A DNA stretch of 64,000 nt from Actinokineospora pegani (GCF_009745975.1 NZ_WHOL01000086.1:114441-178440), one strand, 5' to 3'; shown: positions 20,139 to 29,106, counted from the stretch's first letter. Translations and numbers: made by a program. Notes: generated by a model not told the origin, from the letters alone.

Positions 20139-20912
20139 TCAGCGGCCGGAGAAGGTGGCCTTGCCCGGGCCGTCGGCCAGGAACGAGGCGACGCCGCCGC
20201 GCAGGTCCTCGGTGTCGAACAGGCCCGCGGCGATGGCGGTGACGTGCCGGTTGGCCTCGGGCACCCCGCCGGACTCGAAGTGGCGCAGGACCTGCTTGGT
20301 CGCGCCGTGCGCCAGCGTCGGCCCCTGCGCGAGCCGGTCGGCGTAGGCCAGCGCGGCCTCGGCGAAGCCCTCGTCCGGCAGGACGGCGTTGACGACGTTC
20401 CACCGCTCCAGGGTCGCCGCCGGGTACCGGTCGCCGGTGAAGACGAACTCCTTGGCTCGCCCCACGCCCGCGCGCGCCGCGAGCCGCTGCGTGCCGCCCA
20501 TCGTCGGGGTCAGCCCGATGACGTTCTCCACCAGCCCGAACCCCGCCCGCTCCGCGGCGAGCAGGATGTCGCAGGCGACCGCGATCTCGAACGCCCAGGT
20601 CAGGCAGAGCGCGTGCGCGGCGAAGACGGTGGGCACCGGCAGCGCGGCCACCCGCTCGGGCAGGTCCAGCATGGTGTCGAACAGCCGCTGCGCGTCGCCC
20701 CTGGTGCCCTGGGCGTCGAACAGGGACACGTCCACGCCGCCGCTGACGACCTTGCCCCGGGCCTGGAACAGCACCGCCCTGGGCAGGTCGGCCTCGATGG
20801 CGGCGAGCACGTCGCCGAACTCCTCCTGCAGGGCGGCGGTGTAGAGGTTCAGCGGCGGCGAGTCCACCGTCACCACGGCCACCGGCCCGACCCGATCCAG
20901 CTCAACACCCAC
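20139..20912 (-). CDS. Enoyl-CoA hydratase/isomerase family protein
   Basis: 257-residue crotonase-fold enzyme. The oxyanion-hole region is AVLFQARGKVVSGGVDVSLF and the second is AFEIAVACDILLAAERAGFG, followed by GLTPTMGGTQRLAARAG. The position usually held by the first catalytic Glu of true hydratases is occupied by Pro-Thr-Met, so activity may be isomerase- or hydrolase-like rather than plain hydration. Gene stands alone, convergent with the DUF6319 gene. Confidence 0.88.
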   Translation of the reverse strand: MGVELDRVGPVAVVTVDSPPLNLYTAALQEEFGDVLAAIEADLPRAVLFQARGKVVSGGVDVSLFDAQGTRGDAQRLFDTMLDLPERVAALPVPTVFAAHALCLTWAFEIAVACDILLAAERAGFGLVENVIGLTPTMGGTQRLAARAGVGRAKEFVFTGDRYPAATLERWNVVNAVLPDEGFAEAALAYADRLAQGPTLAHGATKQVLRHFESGGVPEANRHVTAIAAGLFDTEDLRGGVASFLADGPGKATFSGR

Positions 20913-21045
20913 GTCGCCACTCCCAGCGTCCTCGCTCCGAACGGCCCATTGTGCCGCCGCGCGGCGCAGCGCCCGGTGCGATCCGGGTCACCCGGACGGG
21001 CCTTCTAGAGTGGTAGGCCGCAGGAGCGCCGGGGCAGGGGAAGCG

Positions 21046-22506
21046 ATGACCGAGTTGGGCACCACCGACACACTGGACGTGACCGAGGGGCACCCGGGCA
21101 TCGACGCCGACCGGCTGGCCGCGTGCCTGGCCGTGCTGGCCGAGGTGAACGAGCTGCCGACCGAGCACCCGGACGCGGTCGCGGTCCGCCGGGCGACCGC
21201 CGGGATCTTCAAGTCGGTCAAGCAGCGGCGCAAGTCGGCCAGGCGGGCGGCGGTGACCGAGAACGACCGGCGGATCACCGAGGCCACCGCGACCGGCTCG
21301 CCGCAGCGCATCGACGACGAGACCCAGGGCATCCCGCTGGTCTCGAACACCCCGGGCGCCACCGCGGGCACGCTGCTGCGCGCACGCTCCTGCTACACCT
21401 GCAAGCGCCGCTACCACGAGGTCGACGCGTTCTACCACCAGTTGTGCCCGGCGTGCGCGGAGCTCAACCGGTCGCGCCGCGACGCGCGCACCGACCTGAC
21501 CGGCCGCCGCGCGCTGCTCACCGGCGGCCGCGCCAAGATCGGCATGTACATCGCGCTGCGGCTGCTGCGCGACGGCGCGCACACCACCATCACCACCCGG
21601 TTCCCGCAGGACGCCGTGCGCCGGTTCGCCGCCATGGCGGACGCGGACGACTGGCTGCACCGGCTGCGCGTCGTCGGCGTCGACCTGCGCGACCCGGCCC
21701 AGGTCGTCGACCTCGCCGACACGGTCGCCGCGGCGGGCCCGCTGGACATCCTGATCAACAACGCCGCGCAGACCGTGCGCCGCTCCCCCGGCGCCTACGC
21801 CCTGCTGGCCGAGGCCGAGTCGGCGCCCGCGCCGGACGGCCCGCGGCCGGAGATGATCAGCCTGGGCCGCACCTCGGACGCGCACCCCCGGGCGCTGGCG
21901 GGCACGCTGACCATGGACGCGCAGGCCGCCACGGCGCTGGCGCTGACCGCGGGCTCGGCGTCGCCGGAGCGCATCGCGGCGGGCACGGCGATCGATGCGG
22001 GCGGGCTGGTGCCGGACCTGCACGCGGTCAACAGCTGGACCCAGCGCGTGCACGAGGTCGACCCGGTCGAGCTGCTGGAAGTGCAGCTGTGCAACCAGAC
22101 CGCGCCGTTCATCCTCGTCTCCCGGCTGCGCCCGGCGATGGCCGCGGCCCGCGCGCGGCGCAAGTACGTGGTGAACGTGTCCGCGATGGAGGGTCAGTTC
22201 TCCCGCGCCTACAAGGGACCCGGCCACCCGCACACCAACATGGCCAAGGCCGCGCTGAACATGCTGACCCGCACCAGCGCCGAGGAGATGCTCACCGACG
22301 GCATCCTCATGACCGCCGTCGACACCGGCTGGATCACCGACGAGCGCCCACACCCCACCAAGGTCCGCCTGGCCGACGAGGGGTTCCACGCCCCGCTCGA
22401 CCTGGTCGACGGCGCCGCCCGCGTCTACGACCCGATCGTGCGCGGCGAACTGGGCGAGGACATCCGCGGCGTCTTCATGAAGGACTACGCCCCGTCCGCC
22501 TGGTGA
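21046..22506 (+). CDS. SDR-family oxidoreductase with N-terminal extension and zinc ribbon
   Basis: 486-residue protein. A helical N-terminal region of ~110 residues (with KQRRKSARRAAV) leads to a four-Cys zinc ribbon (CYTCKRRYHE...LCPAC). A Rossmann SDR domain follows with LLTGGRAKIGMYIALRLL and NNAAQTVRR. At the usual YxxxK site the sequence reads TNMAK, so the catalytic Tyr is replaced by Thr while Lys is kept. The ATG at 21046 follows GGGGAAGCG; the in-frame GTG at 21010 lies on a -10-like TAGAGT. Family members exist in actinobacteria, but the function is not known. Confidence 0.82.
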   Translation: MTELGTTDTLDVTEGHPGIDADRLAACLAVLAEVNELPTEHPDAVAVRRATAGIFKSVKQRRKSARRAAVTENDRRITEATATGSPQRIDDETQGIPLVSNTPGATAGTLLRARSCYTCKRRYHEVDAFYHQLCPACAELNRSRRDARTDLTGRRALLTGGRAKIGMYIALRLLRDGAHTTITTRFPQDAVRRFAAMADADDWLHRLRVVGVDLRDPAQVVDLADTVAAAGPLDILINNAAQTVRRSPGAYALLAEAESAPAPDGPRPEMISLGRTSDAHPRALAGTLTMDAQAATALALTAGSASPERIAAGTAIDAGGLVPDLHAVNSWTQRVHEVDPVELLEVQLCNQTAPFILVSRLRPAMAAARARRKYVVNVSAMEGQFSRAYKGPGHPHTNMAKAALNMLTRTSAEEMLTDGILMTAVDTGWITDERPHPTKVRLADEGFHAPLDLVDGAARVYDPIVRGELGEDIRGVFMKDYAPSAW

Positions 22507-22586
22507 GCGCGGTCACCGTTGAGAGAGCAACCTCTTATTCGGTGGCACGTCTCATCAGTAAAAGACAAAACGGACGGAGTAGACAC

Positions 22587-22874
22587 GTGACCCGCACCAT
22601 TACCGGACTCGCCGCGACCCTGGCCCTCCTCTTCGGCGCCCTCGGCTGCACGACCACCCAAGACCCCCAGGACACCCCCGCGAGCACGGCCCCCGCCCCG
22701 ACGTCCACCGACTCGGACGACAACAACGACGACCAGGACGACCAGGGGCCCGGCGACGACGACCAGGACGACAACGGCAACAACGGAGACGACAACAACG
22801 ACGACAACGGCAATGACAACGGCAATGACAACGGAGATGACAACGATGACGACGGCCCCGGCAACGACGGCTGA
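22587..22874 (+). CDS. Small Asp/Asn-rich lipoprotein
   Basis: 95-residue protein. The signal peptide ends in lipobox FGALGC, with Cys at about residue 21. A short Thr/Pro linker follows, then ~55 residues made almost only of Asp, Asn, Gly and Gln in loose repeats (DDNN, NDNG, DDGP). The repeat-rich 3' end has lower G+C than its neighbours. GTG 22587 follows GGACGGAG, and an A+T-rich promoter-like stretch runs 22520-22575. The acidic tail could bind divalent cations at the cell surface; this is inference from composition only. Confidence 0.72.
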   Translation: MTRTITGLAATLALLFGALGCTTTQDPQDTPASTAPAPTSTDSDDNNDDQDDQGPGDDDQDDNGNNGDDNNDDNGNDNGNDNGDDNDDDGPGNDG

Positions 22875-22932
22875 GGCCATCACCGCGAGCCGAGCCCTCG
22901 ACCCAGGTCAGGCACCGCCCACGGCGTAGTGC

Positions 22933-23376
22933 CTAGCGGGGCAGCTTGACCACGGTCACGAAGAATTCGTCGATCTTCTGGATGACCTCGATGAAGCGGT
23001 CGAAGTCGACCGGCTTGGTGACGTAGGCGTTGGCGTGCAGCTCGTAGCTGCGCAGGATGTCCTCCTCGGCCTCCGACGTGGTCAGGACGACCACCGGGAT
23101 GGACCGCAGGGTGGAGTCCGCCTTGATCTCGGCGAGGACCTGGCGGCCGTCGAAGCGGGGGAGGTTGAGGTCGAGCAGGATCAGGTCCGGGCGCGGGGCG
23201 TCGGCGTACTCGTCGTCGCGGCGCAGGAAGCGGACGGCCTGCTCGCCGTCGCGGACCACGTGCAGGGTGTTGCGGATCTTGTAGTGCTCGAAGGCCTCGC
23301 GGGTCATGAGCACGTCGCCGTCGTCGTCCTCGACGAGCAGGACGTCGATGATCTTCATGCCGGTGGGGTCTGTCAC
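22933..23376 (-). CDS. Single-domain response regulator (Rcp1-like)
   Basis: 147-residue stand-alone receiver without an output domain. Acidic pocket EDDD at 16-19, phospho-acceptor D69 in [13 protein letters not shown], Lys in YVTKPVDFD. The long insert with [16 protein letters not shown] is typical of cyanobacterial Rcp1-like receivers that pair with bacteriophytochrome or CHASE-type kinases. Its start overlaps the kinase stop by four bases (23373-23376), so it is the third gene of the phosphatase-kinase-receiver operon. Confidence 0.92.
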   Translation of the reverse strand: MTDPTGMKIIDVLLVEDDDGDVLMTREAFEHYKIRNTLHVVRDGEQAVRFLRRDDEYADAPRPDLILLDLNLPRFDGRQVLAEIKADSTLRSIPVVVLTTSEAEEDILRSYELHANAYVTKPVDFDRFIEVIQKIDEFFVTVVKLPR

Positions 23377-24959
23377 GAGGTCTCCGGTGTCTCTGGGGTC
23401 GTCCCGGTCCCGCCGGGCGCTGGGGCCAGCCTAGTCGGGTCGGCGACCGGCAAGGTGAACCGGACGCGCGTGCCGCGCTCACTCGGCTCGATCCAGATCC
23501 GGCCGCCGTGGTGTTCGACGATCTTGCGGCACATCGCCAGGCCGATGCCGGTGCCCGGGTAGTCCTCCTTGCCGTGCAGCCGCTGGAAGATGGCGAAGAC
23601 GCGCTCGGCGTACTCCTCCCGGACGCCGATGCCGTTGTCGGCGACCAGCAGGTCCCACTGGTCGCCGTCGCGCCGCGCGGTGATCGACACGCGCGGCGGC
23701 TCCTCGCCGCGGAACTTCACCGCGTTGCCGATGAGGTTCTGCAGCACGGCCGTGAGCAGCACCTCCTCGCCGTGCACCACCGGCAGCTCGCCGACCTCGA
23801 CCACCGCGCCCGCCTCCTCGACGGCGGCGGACAGGTTGGCCGCGGCCTGCGCGGCGGCCGCGCCGAGGTCGACCGGGCCGCGCTCGCGGTTCTGCCGCCC
23901 GACGCGGCTGAACGCCAGCAGGTCGTTGATGAGCACCTGCATCCGCTTGGCGCCGTCGACGGCGAAGCCGATGTACTGGTCAGCCCGCTCATCGAGCTCC
24001 CCGGAGTAGCGGCGCTGCAAGAGCTGGCAGAAGCTGGCCACCTTGCGCAGCGGCTCCTGGAGGTCGTGCGAGGCGACGTAGGCGAACTGCTCCAGCTCGG
24101 CGTTGGACCGCTTGAGGTCCTCGGTGCGCACGTCCAGCTCGGTGTTGACCACCCGCTGCGCCGCCACCTCGGCCAGGATGCGCCTGCGCATGGAGTCGAT
24201 GTCGCCCGCCAGCTCGGCGAGCTCGCGCGGCCCGCCGACCCGCAGCTCCTGGGCGAAGTCGTCGTCGGCCACCACCCGCCGCACATCGGCGGCCAGCCGG
24301 GCCACCGGGCCCGCCACGGCCGCCCGCAGCGCCAGGGTGACCAGCACGAACACGACGAGCAGCACCAGGGTCATCGCCACGCAGACGACGACCAGCGTCG
24401 TCGCCGCGCCCGACAGCGAGTCCCGCCCCTGGATCCGCGCCGCCTCCAGGGTCCCCTGCAGGTCGCGCATCGCCTCGCGGACCTCGTCGAAACGCGCCTT
24501 GCCCGCGGCGGCCTCCGCCCCGACCACCGGCCGCCCGTCCCGAACGGCCGCGACGGCGGGTTCCGCGTAGTCGGTGCGCCACGCCACCGCCGCCGCGGCG
24601 ACGCGCCGCGCGGCGGCCGCGGCTTCGGGCATCTCCTGGATGAGCGGGGTGAGCGCGCCCATCGCCGCGGCCTCTCGGAGCGCGCCGGACCGGTAGGGCT
24701 CGAGGAAGTCGTCCCGGCCGGTCAGGGCGTAGCCGCGCACGGACGTCTCCTGGTCGGCCAGGGCCAGGTCGACCCGCAGCGCCTGCTGCACGGCGGGGTC
24801 GATCCGGTCGACGAGCGCGACGCGGGCGTCGATGAGCCCGGAGATGGCCAGCGCCCCCGCCGCCACCGCGCCGCCGAAGACCGCGACGAGCACGACGGCG
24901 GCCAGCCCGACCCACCGTCGTAGCGACCACTGCTGGGGGTCCGGGCGGTCAGCCCGCAT
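23373..24959 (-). CDS. CHASE3/HAMP sensor histidine kinase
   Basis: 528-residue membrane kinase. TM1 is near residues 15-36, a CHASE3-like extracellular helical domain spans about 37-195 ([20 protein letters not shown]), TM2 is near 200-222, then HAMP and a coiled coil. The DHp helix carries H298 in [11 protein letters not shown], as in phytochrome-type kinases. The ATPase domain includes [15 protein letters not shown] and [11 protein letters not shown]. It is translationally coupled to both neighbours, and the downstream single-domain receiver is its likely partner. Confidence 0.93.
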   Translation of the reverse strand: MRADRPDPQQWSLRRWVGLAAVVLVAVFGGAVAAGALAISGLIDARVALVDRIDPAVQQALRVDLALADQETSVRGYALTGRDDFLEPYRSGALREAAAMGALTPLIQEMPEAAAAARRVAAAAVAWRTDYAEPAVAAVRDGRPVVGAEAAAGKARFDEVREAMRDLQGTLEAARIQGRDSLSGAATTLVVVCVAMTLVLLVVFVLVTLALRAAVAGPVARLAADVRRVVADDDFAQELRVGGPRELAELAGDIDSMRRRILAEVAAQRVVNTELDVRTEDLKRSNAELEQFAYVASHDLQEPLRKVASFCQLLQRRYSGELDERADQYIGFAVDGAKRMQVLINDLLAFSRVGRQNRERGPVDLGAAAAQAAANLSAAVEEAGAVVEVGELPVVHGEEVLLTAVLQNLIGNAVKFRGEEPPRVSITARRDGDQWDLLVADNGIGVREEYAERVFAIFQRLHGKEDYPGTGIGLAMCRKIVEHHGGRIWIEPSERGTRVRFTLPVADPTRLAPAPGGTGTTPETPETS

Positions 24960-26136
24960 GGTCCACCCTGCTGACCAGCAGGGCGGCGACGTCGTCGACC
25001 AGGTCGCCCTGGTTGAGCGCGCGCGCCCGCTGGATCAGGTCCTCGAGCAGGGTGGCGGGCCAGCCCGGGCCCGCCCCGGCGAGTTCGCCGACCATGTCGG
25101 TCAGCCGGTCGACGCCCAGGCGCTCCGCGGTGTCGCCCATCCGGCCCTCGATGAGGCCGTCGGTGTAGAGCACCACGTGCCAGGCCTCGCCCAGCTCGAC
25201 CGTCGCCGACCCCCAGCTCGCCTTGGGCCGCACGCCCAGCGGCACGCCGACGGGGGCCGAGAGCAGGCCGGTGCCCGCGGGGGTGTGCAGCACGGGCGGC
25301 GGGTGCCCGGCCAGGCGCAGTTCGGCGGAGCGCCGGTCGGGGGCGATGGAGAGCACGCAGACGGTCGCGAACAGGCCCTCGAGGTGGCGCTCGTGCACGA
25401 GGACGCGCTGCATGGTCGAGAGCACCTCGTCCAGCGGCCGGCCCGCCAGGACCAGGGCGCGCCAGGCCACGCGCAGGTGGACGCCGAGGGCGGCCTCGTC
25501 CGGGCCGTGTCCGCAGACGTCGCCGATCATGACGTGCACGGTGCCGTCCTCGACCTGGACGACGTCGTAGAAGTCGCCGCCGAGCTGCATGCGCTGCCTG
25601 CCCGGCCGGTACTGCGGCTGCACCCGCAGCCGCGCGTCGTCGAGGACCGGGGAGGGCAGCAGCCCGCGCTCGAGGCGGGCCTTCTCCACGGCGTACACGC
25701 GCTCCTCGTGCAGTTGCCTGGCGATCTCCTCGGCCCGCACGCGCTCGACGGCGTAGCGGATCACCCTGGTCAGCAGGTTGCCGTCGACGTTGCCCTTGAC
25801 CAGGTAGTCCTGCGCGCCCGCGGCCACCGCGGCGATGCCCTGCTGCTCGTCGGCCAGCCCGGTGAGCACGACCACGGCGACCTGGCCGCGGCTGGCCTGC
25901 TCGACGCGCTGGACGGCCTCCAGGCCGGTCGCGTCGGGGAGGCCGAGGTCGAGCAGCACGCAGTGCTGACCGGGCAGCAGCGCCATCGCCTCGGCGATGC
26001 TCTGCGCGCGGGTGAGGACGATCGGCGCGGCGGCTTCCTCCAGCAGCGCCTCGACCAGGATCGCGTCCCCCGCGTCGTCCTCGACCAGGAGCACCCGTAC
26101 CAGGCCCTGGTTGGCCAGGACAGCATCCATATCCAC
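24949..26136 (-). CDS. Receiver-SpoIIE protein phosphatase (RsbU-like)
   Basis: 395-residue cytosolic protein. Residues 12-130 are a receiver domain (EDDAGD, phospho-acceptor D63 in LLDLGLPDATG, Lys in YLVKGN). A short coiled-coil linker (AEEIARQLHEERVYAVEKARLERGLLP) leads to a PP2C-type SpoIIE domain with metal-binding GGDFYDVV and GDVCGHGPDEA. Such proteins dephosphorylate anti-anti-sigma factors, freeing a stress sigma factor. It is first in an operon with the CHASE3 kinase (11-base overlap) and the receiver. No STAS or RsbW partner is adjacent. Confidence 0.92.
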   Translation of the reverse strand: MDMDAVLANQGLVRVLLVEDDAGDAILVEALLEEAAAPIVLTRAQSIAEAMALLPGQHCVLLDLGLPDATGLEAVQRVEQASRGQVAVVVLTGLADEQQGIAAVAAGAQDYLVKGNVDGNLLTRVIRYAVERVRAEEIARQLHEERVYAVEKARLERGLLPSPVLDDARLRVQPQYRPGRQRMQLGGDFYDVVQVEDGTVHVMIGDVCGHGPDEAALGVHLRVAWRALVLAGRPLDEVLSTMQRVLVHERHLEGLFATVCVLSIAPDRRSAELRLAGHPPPVLHTPAGTGLLSAPVGVPLGVRPKASWGSATVELGEAWHVVLYTDGLIEGRMGDTAERLGVDRLTDMVGELAGAGPGWPATLLEDLIQRARALNQGDLVDDVAALLVSRVDHAG

Positions 26137-26246
26137 CTGCTCCAGGGACCCTCGGGCGTGTTGTCCGGCGATGGTAACGGCATGGGCGCGTGCCGCCGCC
26201 GCGACACCACCCGACGATGATCACACCCCGGCGGCGGCCGGGCCGG

Positions 26247-26271
26247 GTTGAGGCGCCCCGAATGGGGGTAC
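26247..26271 (+). promoter_or_regulatory. Possible stress-sigma (SigB/SigF-type) promoter
   Basis: GTTG at 26247-26250 and GGGTAC at 26266-26271, separated by 15 bases, resemble the GTTT-N14-17-GGGTAT consensus of actinobacterial SigB/SigF promoters. The site is 35 bases before the start of the small basic protein and lies next to a SpoIIE-type phosphatase operon. Confidence 0.35.
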
Positions 26272-26305
26272 CTTGGTTGAAACGGACAAAAACGGAGGTT
26301 CTGCG

Positions 26306-26455
26306 ATGGCCGGACTGCTCAACCGCATCAAGGCGTACCTGCGCGGCCCGAAGGGACGGGCGTTGGTGGCCAAGGCGCAGCAGGCCGCCCGCGACCCGCG
26401 CAACCAGGCCAAGGCCAAGGCCGCGGTGTCCCGGCTGCGCAGCAAGCGCCGCTGA
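26306..26455 (+). CDS. 49-residue highly basic small protein
   Basis: Very short protein with 14 or more Arg/Lys residues (AYLRGPKGRALVAKAQ, QAKAKAAVSRLRSKRR) and an amphipathic helical pattern. ATG 26306 has a good ACGGAGG ribosome site seven bases upstream, and a hairpin terminator follows the stop. No named family recognised; the basic character suggests nucleic-acid or membrane association, but this is inference. Confidence 0.65.
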   Translation: MAGLLNRIKAYLRGPKGRALVAKAQQAARDPRNQAKAKAAVSRLRSKRR

Positions 26456-26467
26456 CCCACCGGACAC

Positions 26468-26498
26468 GGGGGCGCGGGCCGAAGCGGCTCGCGCCCCC
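26468..26498. terminator. Bidirectional hairpin terminator
   Basis: A 14-bp stem (GGGGGCGCGGGCCG at 26468-26481 against CGGCTCGCGCCCCC at 26485-26498, with one G-T mismatch) and an AAG loop lies between the convergent small basic protein gene and the gene at 26507. Confidence 0.7.
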
Positions 26499-26506
26499 TT
26501 CGCCGT

Positions 26507-26926
26507 TCACTCCCGCAGGTCGGCGGGCGCCGCCTCGTGGTGCGCCCGGCCGTGGGTGCGCCGGTCCTCCTTCATCGCCGCCTCGGCCAGGTGGCGGCGA
26601 CCTCCGGTGAGCCGGTCGCGGACCCCCTGCTCGAGCTCGCGGAACGCGGCGTAGTACTCGGCGTCGTAGTCCTCGACGACCTGGAACGTCCACCGTCCCG
26701 GAAGGACGTTGCGGCCGACCAGCTCCGTGCGCAGCCGCTCGGCCTCCTCGTGGTGCCCGGCCTCGGCCAGCAGGTCGACCGCGCGGCCCAGTTCCAGGTC
26801 GGCGGAGCCGGTCAACTGGTGGAACGAGTACAGGTGCCCGCGCGCGCGTTCGACGGTCTCCAACGCCTCGGTCACCTTGCCCACGGCCTCGATCGTCTTC
26901 TCATCAGGCTGCTGCTGTGTGTTCAC
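26507..26926 (-). CDS. Helical protein of unknown function
   Basis: 139-residue, all-helical, charged protein (EALETVERARGHLYSFHQLTG, LGRAVDLLAEAGHHEEAERL, DAEYYAAFRELEQGVRDRL). No signal or membrane segment is seen. The GTG at 26926 is taken as start because the region before it reads poorly as protein; a TTG at 26959 in the same frame is possible. It lies 36 bases downstream of the gene at 26963 on the same strand. No family recognised beyond similar hypothetical proteins in actinomycetes. Confidence 0.75.
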   Translation of the reverse strand: MNTQQQPDEKTIEAVGKVTEALETVERARGHLYSFHQLTGSADLELGRAVDLLAEAGHHEEAERLRTELVGRNVLPGRWTFQVVEDYDAEYYAAFRELEQGVRDRLTGGRRHLAEAAMKEDRRTHGRAHHEAAPADLRE

Positions 26927-26962
26927 TGCCCGGTGATAGCCAACCGAGGACGCCGCCAATCC

Positions 26963-27268
26963 TCAGCCCGCGCGAAAGCGGCGGCGGCCCAGGTGGTGGC
27001 GGGCCCGCTGCAACGCGGTCCGCGCGGGGCCCGGCTCCCCCTCCTGGAGGTGGGCCCTGGCGTCGGCGACCGCCTCCGCCGCGGGCAGCACGAGGCAGGT
27101 GTCGCCGGTGGCGGCCGTGCGGGCCAGCGCGCCGAGCAGCGCGTCGGCCACGGTGGCCGGGTCGGCGGAGGCGGCGAGGGCGGTCAGCGCGCCATCGACC
27201 GCCTGTCTGAGGTCGAGGCCGGGCGACGGGTTTCCGGGGAGCGGGAGCCGGTCCAACTGACGTGTCAT
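26963..27268 (-). CDS. Small helical protein, related to the gene at 28711
   Basis: 101-residue helical protein. Strong ribosome site AGGAGTGACCC before ATG 27268. The core (ALTALAASADP, LLGALARTAATGDTCLVL, ALQRARHH) lines up with the protein encoded at 28711-29106 (VLTGLKAG, VGLAWTAAMGETCQVA, GLERVVEA): both keep an LA-TAA-G-TC motif in the middle. It is divergent from the NADH dehydrogenase gene that the two related genes flank. Function unknown. Confidence 0.75.
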   Translation of the reverse strand: MTRQLDRLPLPGNPSPGLDLRQAVDGALTALAASADPATVADALLGALARTAATGDTCLVLPAAEAVADARAHLQEGEPGPARTALQRARHHLGRRRFRAG

Positions 27269-27356
27269 GGGTCACTCCTGAGGTGTTTCCGGTGAGCCTG
27301 CCTGGTAATGCGCCCGAAACCGAGTAGTCGCCGGGTGGACCACCCAAGCGGGTGAC

Positions 27357-27381
27357 GTTTGCCCGACCGCACACCGGGAAG
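27357..27381 (+). promoter_or_regulatory. Possible stress-sigma promoter of the NADH dehydrogenase
   Basis: GTTT at 27357-27360 and GGGAAG at 27376-27381 with a 15-base spacer resemble SigB/SigF-type promoters (GTTT-N14-17-GGGTAT). It sits 35 bases before ATG 27416, at about the same distance as the similar site before the gene at 26306. Confidence 0.35.
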
Positions 27382-27415
27382 GTCAGAAGTTGGTTCCCGA
27401 GTTCGAGGAGGACGC

Positions 27416-28714
27416 ATGCGCGTGGTTGTCGTCGGCGGCGGATACGTGGGCCTCTACGCGGCCCGGCACCTGGCCCGCAGGGGCAAGGGGCAGGTCGAGG
27501 TGACGGTGGTCGACCCCGAGTCGTCGATGACCTACCAGCCGTTCCTGCCGGAGGCCGCCGCGGGCAACGTCGAGCCGCGCCACGTGGTGGTGCCGCTGCG
27601 GGAGGTCCTACGCGGCTGCCGCGTCGTGGCCGGGCGGGCGACCTCGGTCGACCCGGACGCCAGGTCGGTCGCGGTGGACCTCGTCGACGGCGGGAGCGAG
27701 CGGATCGACTACGACCGCTTGGTGCTCGCGCCCGGGTCGGTGTCCAAGACGCTGCCGATCCCCGGCCTGGCCGAGCGGGCGACCGGCTTCAAGAGCCTGG
27801 GCGAGGCCATCGGCCTGCGCAACCAGGTCCTGTCCACGTTGGACGCGGCCCAGGAGTGCCGGGACCCGGCGCGCAGGCGGGCGCTGCTGAGCTACGTGTT
27901 CGTCGGCGGCGGGTACGCCGGGGTGGAGGCGATGGCCGAGCTGCAGGACCTCGCCCGCTACGCCACCCGGTTCCACGACGGCATCGAGCCGCGGGACCTG
28001 CGCTGGACGCTGGTCGAGGCGATGGACCGGATCATGCCGGAGGTCAGCGCCGACCTGGGTGAGTACACCGTCGCCAAGCTGCGCGAGCGCGACGTCGACG
28101 TGCGGCTGGGCACGCAGGTGAAGTCGCTCGAGAACGGCCGCGTGCGGCTCTCCGACGGCGAGGAGTTCGACGCGGAGACGTTCGTGTGGACCGCCGGGGT
28201 CACCCCCAACCCCCTGGTGCGCGCGACCGGCCTGCCACTGGACGAGCGCGACCGCATCCGCTGCGACGCCACCCTGCGCGTCGTGGACCACCCCGAGGTC
28301 TTCGCCGCGGGCGATTGCGCCGCCGTCCCCGACCTCGCCTCGGACGAGCCGGACGCCACCTGCCCGCCGTCAGCGCAACACGCGGTGCGCCAAGGCAAGC
28401 GACTGGGCGCGAACATCCTGGCGTCGGTGCGCGGCGAGGCGCTGAAGCCGTACAAGCACCGCAACGCCGGGTCCGTCGCCAGCCTGGGCCTGTACCGAGG
28501 CGTGGCACAGGTCTACGGCGTCAAGATGACCGGGCTGCCCGCGTGGCTGATGCACCGGGGATACCACCTCGCGGCCATGCCCACCACCGCGCGCAAGGCC
28601 CGCATCCTCGCCGACTGGGCGCTGGCCTCGGTGTTCCCCCGACACATCGCCGCGCTTGGCGAGCTGCGGGAACCCCGGGCCGAGTTCGAGCTGGCGACCA
28701 GGGCCGCCTGCTAA
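27416..28714 (+). CDS. Type II NADH dehydrogenase-like FAD oxidoreductase
   Basis: 432-residue flavoprotein of the NDH-2 / pyridine nucleotide-disulfide oxidoreductase family. FAD motif VVVVGGGYVGLYAARHLA lies at the N terminus, the second (NADH) motif YVFVGGGYAGVEAMAEL near residue 160, and VFAAGDCAAVPD closes the FAD site. No CxxxxC redox pair is present, which favours NDH-2 over disulfide reductases. The C-terminal amphipathic part (GLPAWLMHRGYHLAAMPT) probably anchors it to the membrane. RBS is GAGGAGGAC. The stop overlaps the convergent gene at 28711 by four bases. Confidence 0.9.
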   Translation: MRVVVVGGGYVGLYAARHLARRGKGQVEVTVVDPESSMTYQPFLPEAAAGNVEPRHVVVPLREVLRGCRVVAGRATSVDPDARSVAVDLVDGGSERIDYDRLVLAPGSVSKTLPIPGLAERATGFKSLGEAIGLRNQVLSTLDAAQECRDPARRRALLSYVFVGGGYAGVEAMAELQDLARYATRFHDGIEPRDLRWTLVEAMDRIMPEVSADLGEYTVAKLRERDVDVRLGTQVKSLENGRVRLSDGEEFDAETFVWTAGVTPNPLVRATGLPLDERDRIRCDATLRVVDHPEVFAAGDCAAVPDLASDEPDATCPPSAQHAVRQGKRLGANILASVRGEALKPYKHRNAGSVASLGLYRGVAQVYGVKMTGLPAWLMHRGYHLAAMPTTARKARILADWALASVFPRHIAALGELREPRAEFELATRAAC

Positions 28715-29106
28715 CCCCGCTCCCCCGACGCGCGGGGCACCGGCAACGCGGGGGCCAACGGCAGCGCCTCGACCACCCGCTCCAACCCGACCACCGCGGC
28801 GTCGAGGTCCCCACTGGCGAGCGCCTCGATGACCAAGCGCACCCCCCGCACCTGCGCGGCGACCTGGCAGGTCTCCCCCATCGCGGCGGTCCAGGCCAAC
28901 CCGACGACCAGGGTGGTCGCCGCGTCGGCCTGGACCACCCCCGCCTTGAGTCCGGTCAGGACGGTCTCGGCGGCGGCGCGCAGCCGCACACCGGGCCGCA
29001 CGGGTTCCGGCGGGGGCAGGACAGGCTTGCGCTGAGGCACACGTCCCGGCTGCACGGCGAGGTTGGGACTGGTGGGTGTGGCGGGGACGGGAGCACCGGT
29101 AAACAC
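28711..29106 (-). CDS. Small helical protein, paralogue of the gene at 26963
   Basis: 131-residue protein with a Pro-rich N terminus (about 35 residues), a helical core similar to the 101-residue protein at 26963-27268 (shared LA-TAA-G-TC motif) and a Pro/Ala tail. GTG start preceded by GAGG. Its stop codon overlaps the NADH dehydrogenase stop (28711-28714). Two related small genes on either side of an NDH-2 gene suggest a functional link, but no function is known. Confidence 0.7.
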   Translation of the reverse strand: MFTGAPVPATPTSPNLAVQPGRVPQRKPVLPPPEPVRPGVRLRAAAETVLTGLKAGVVQADAATTLVVGLAWTAAMGETCQVAAQVRGVRLVIEALASGDLDAAVVGLERVVEALPLAPALPVPRASGERG

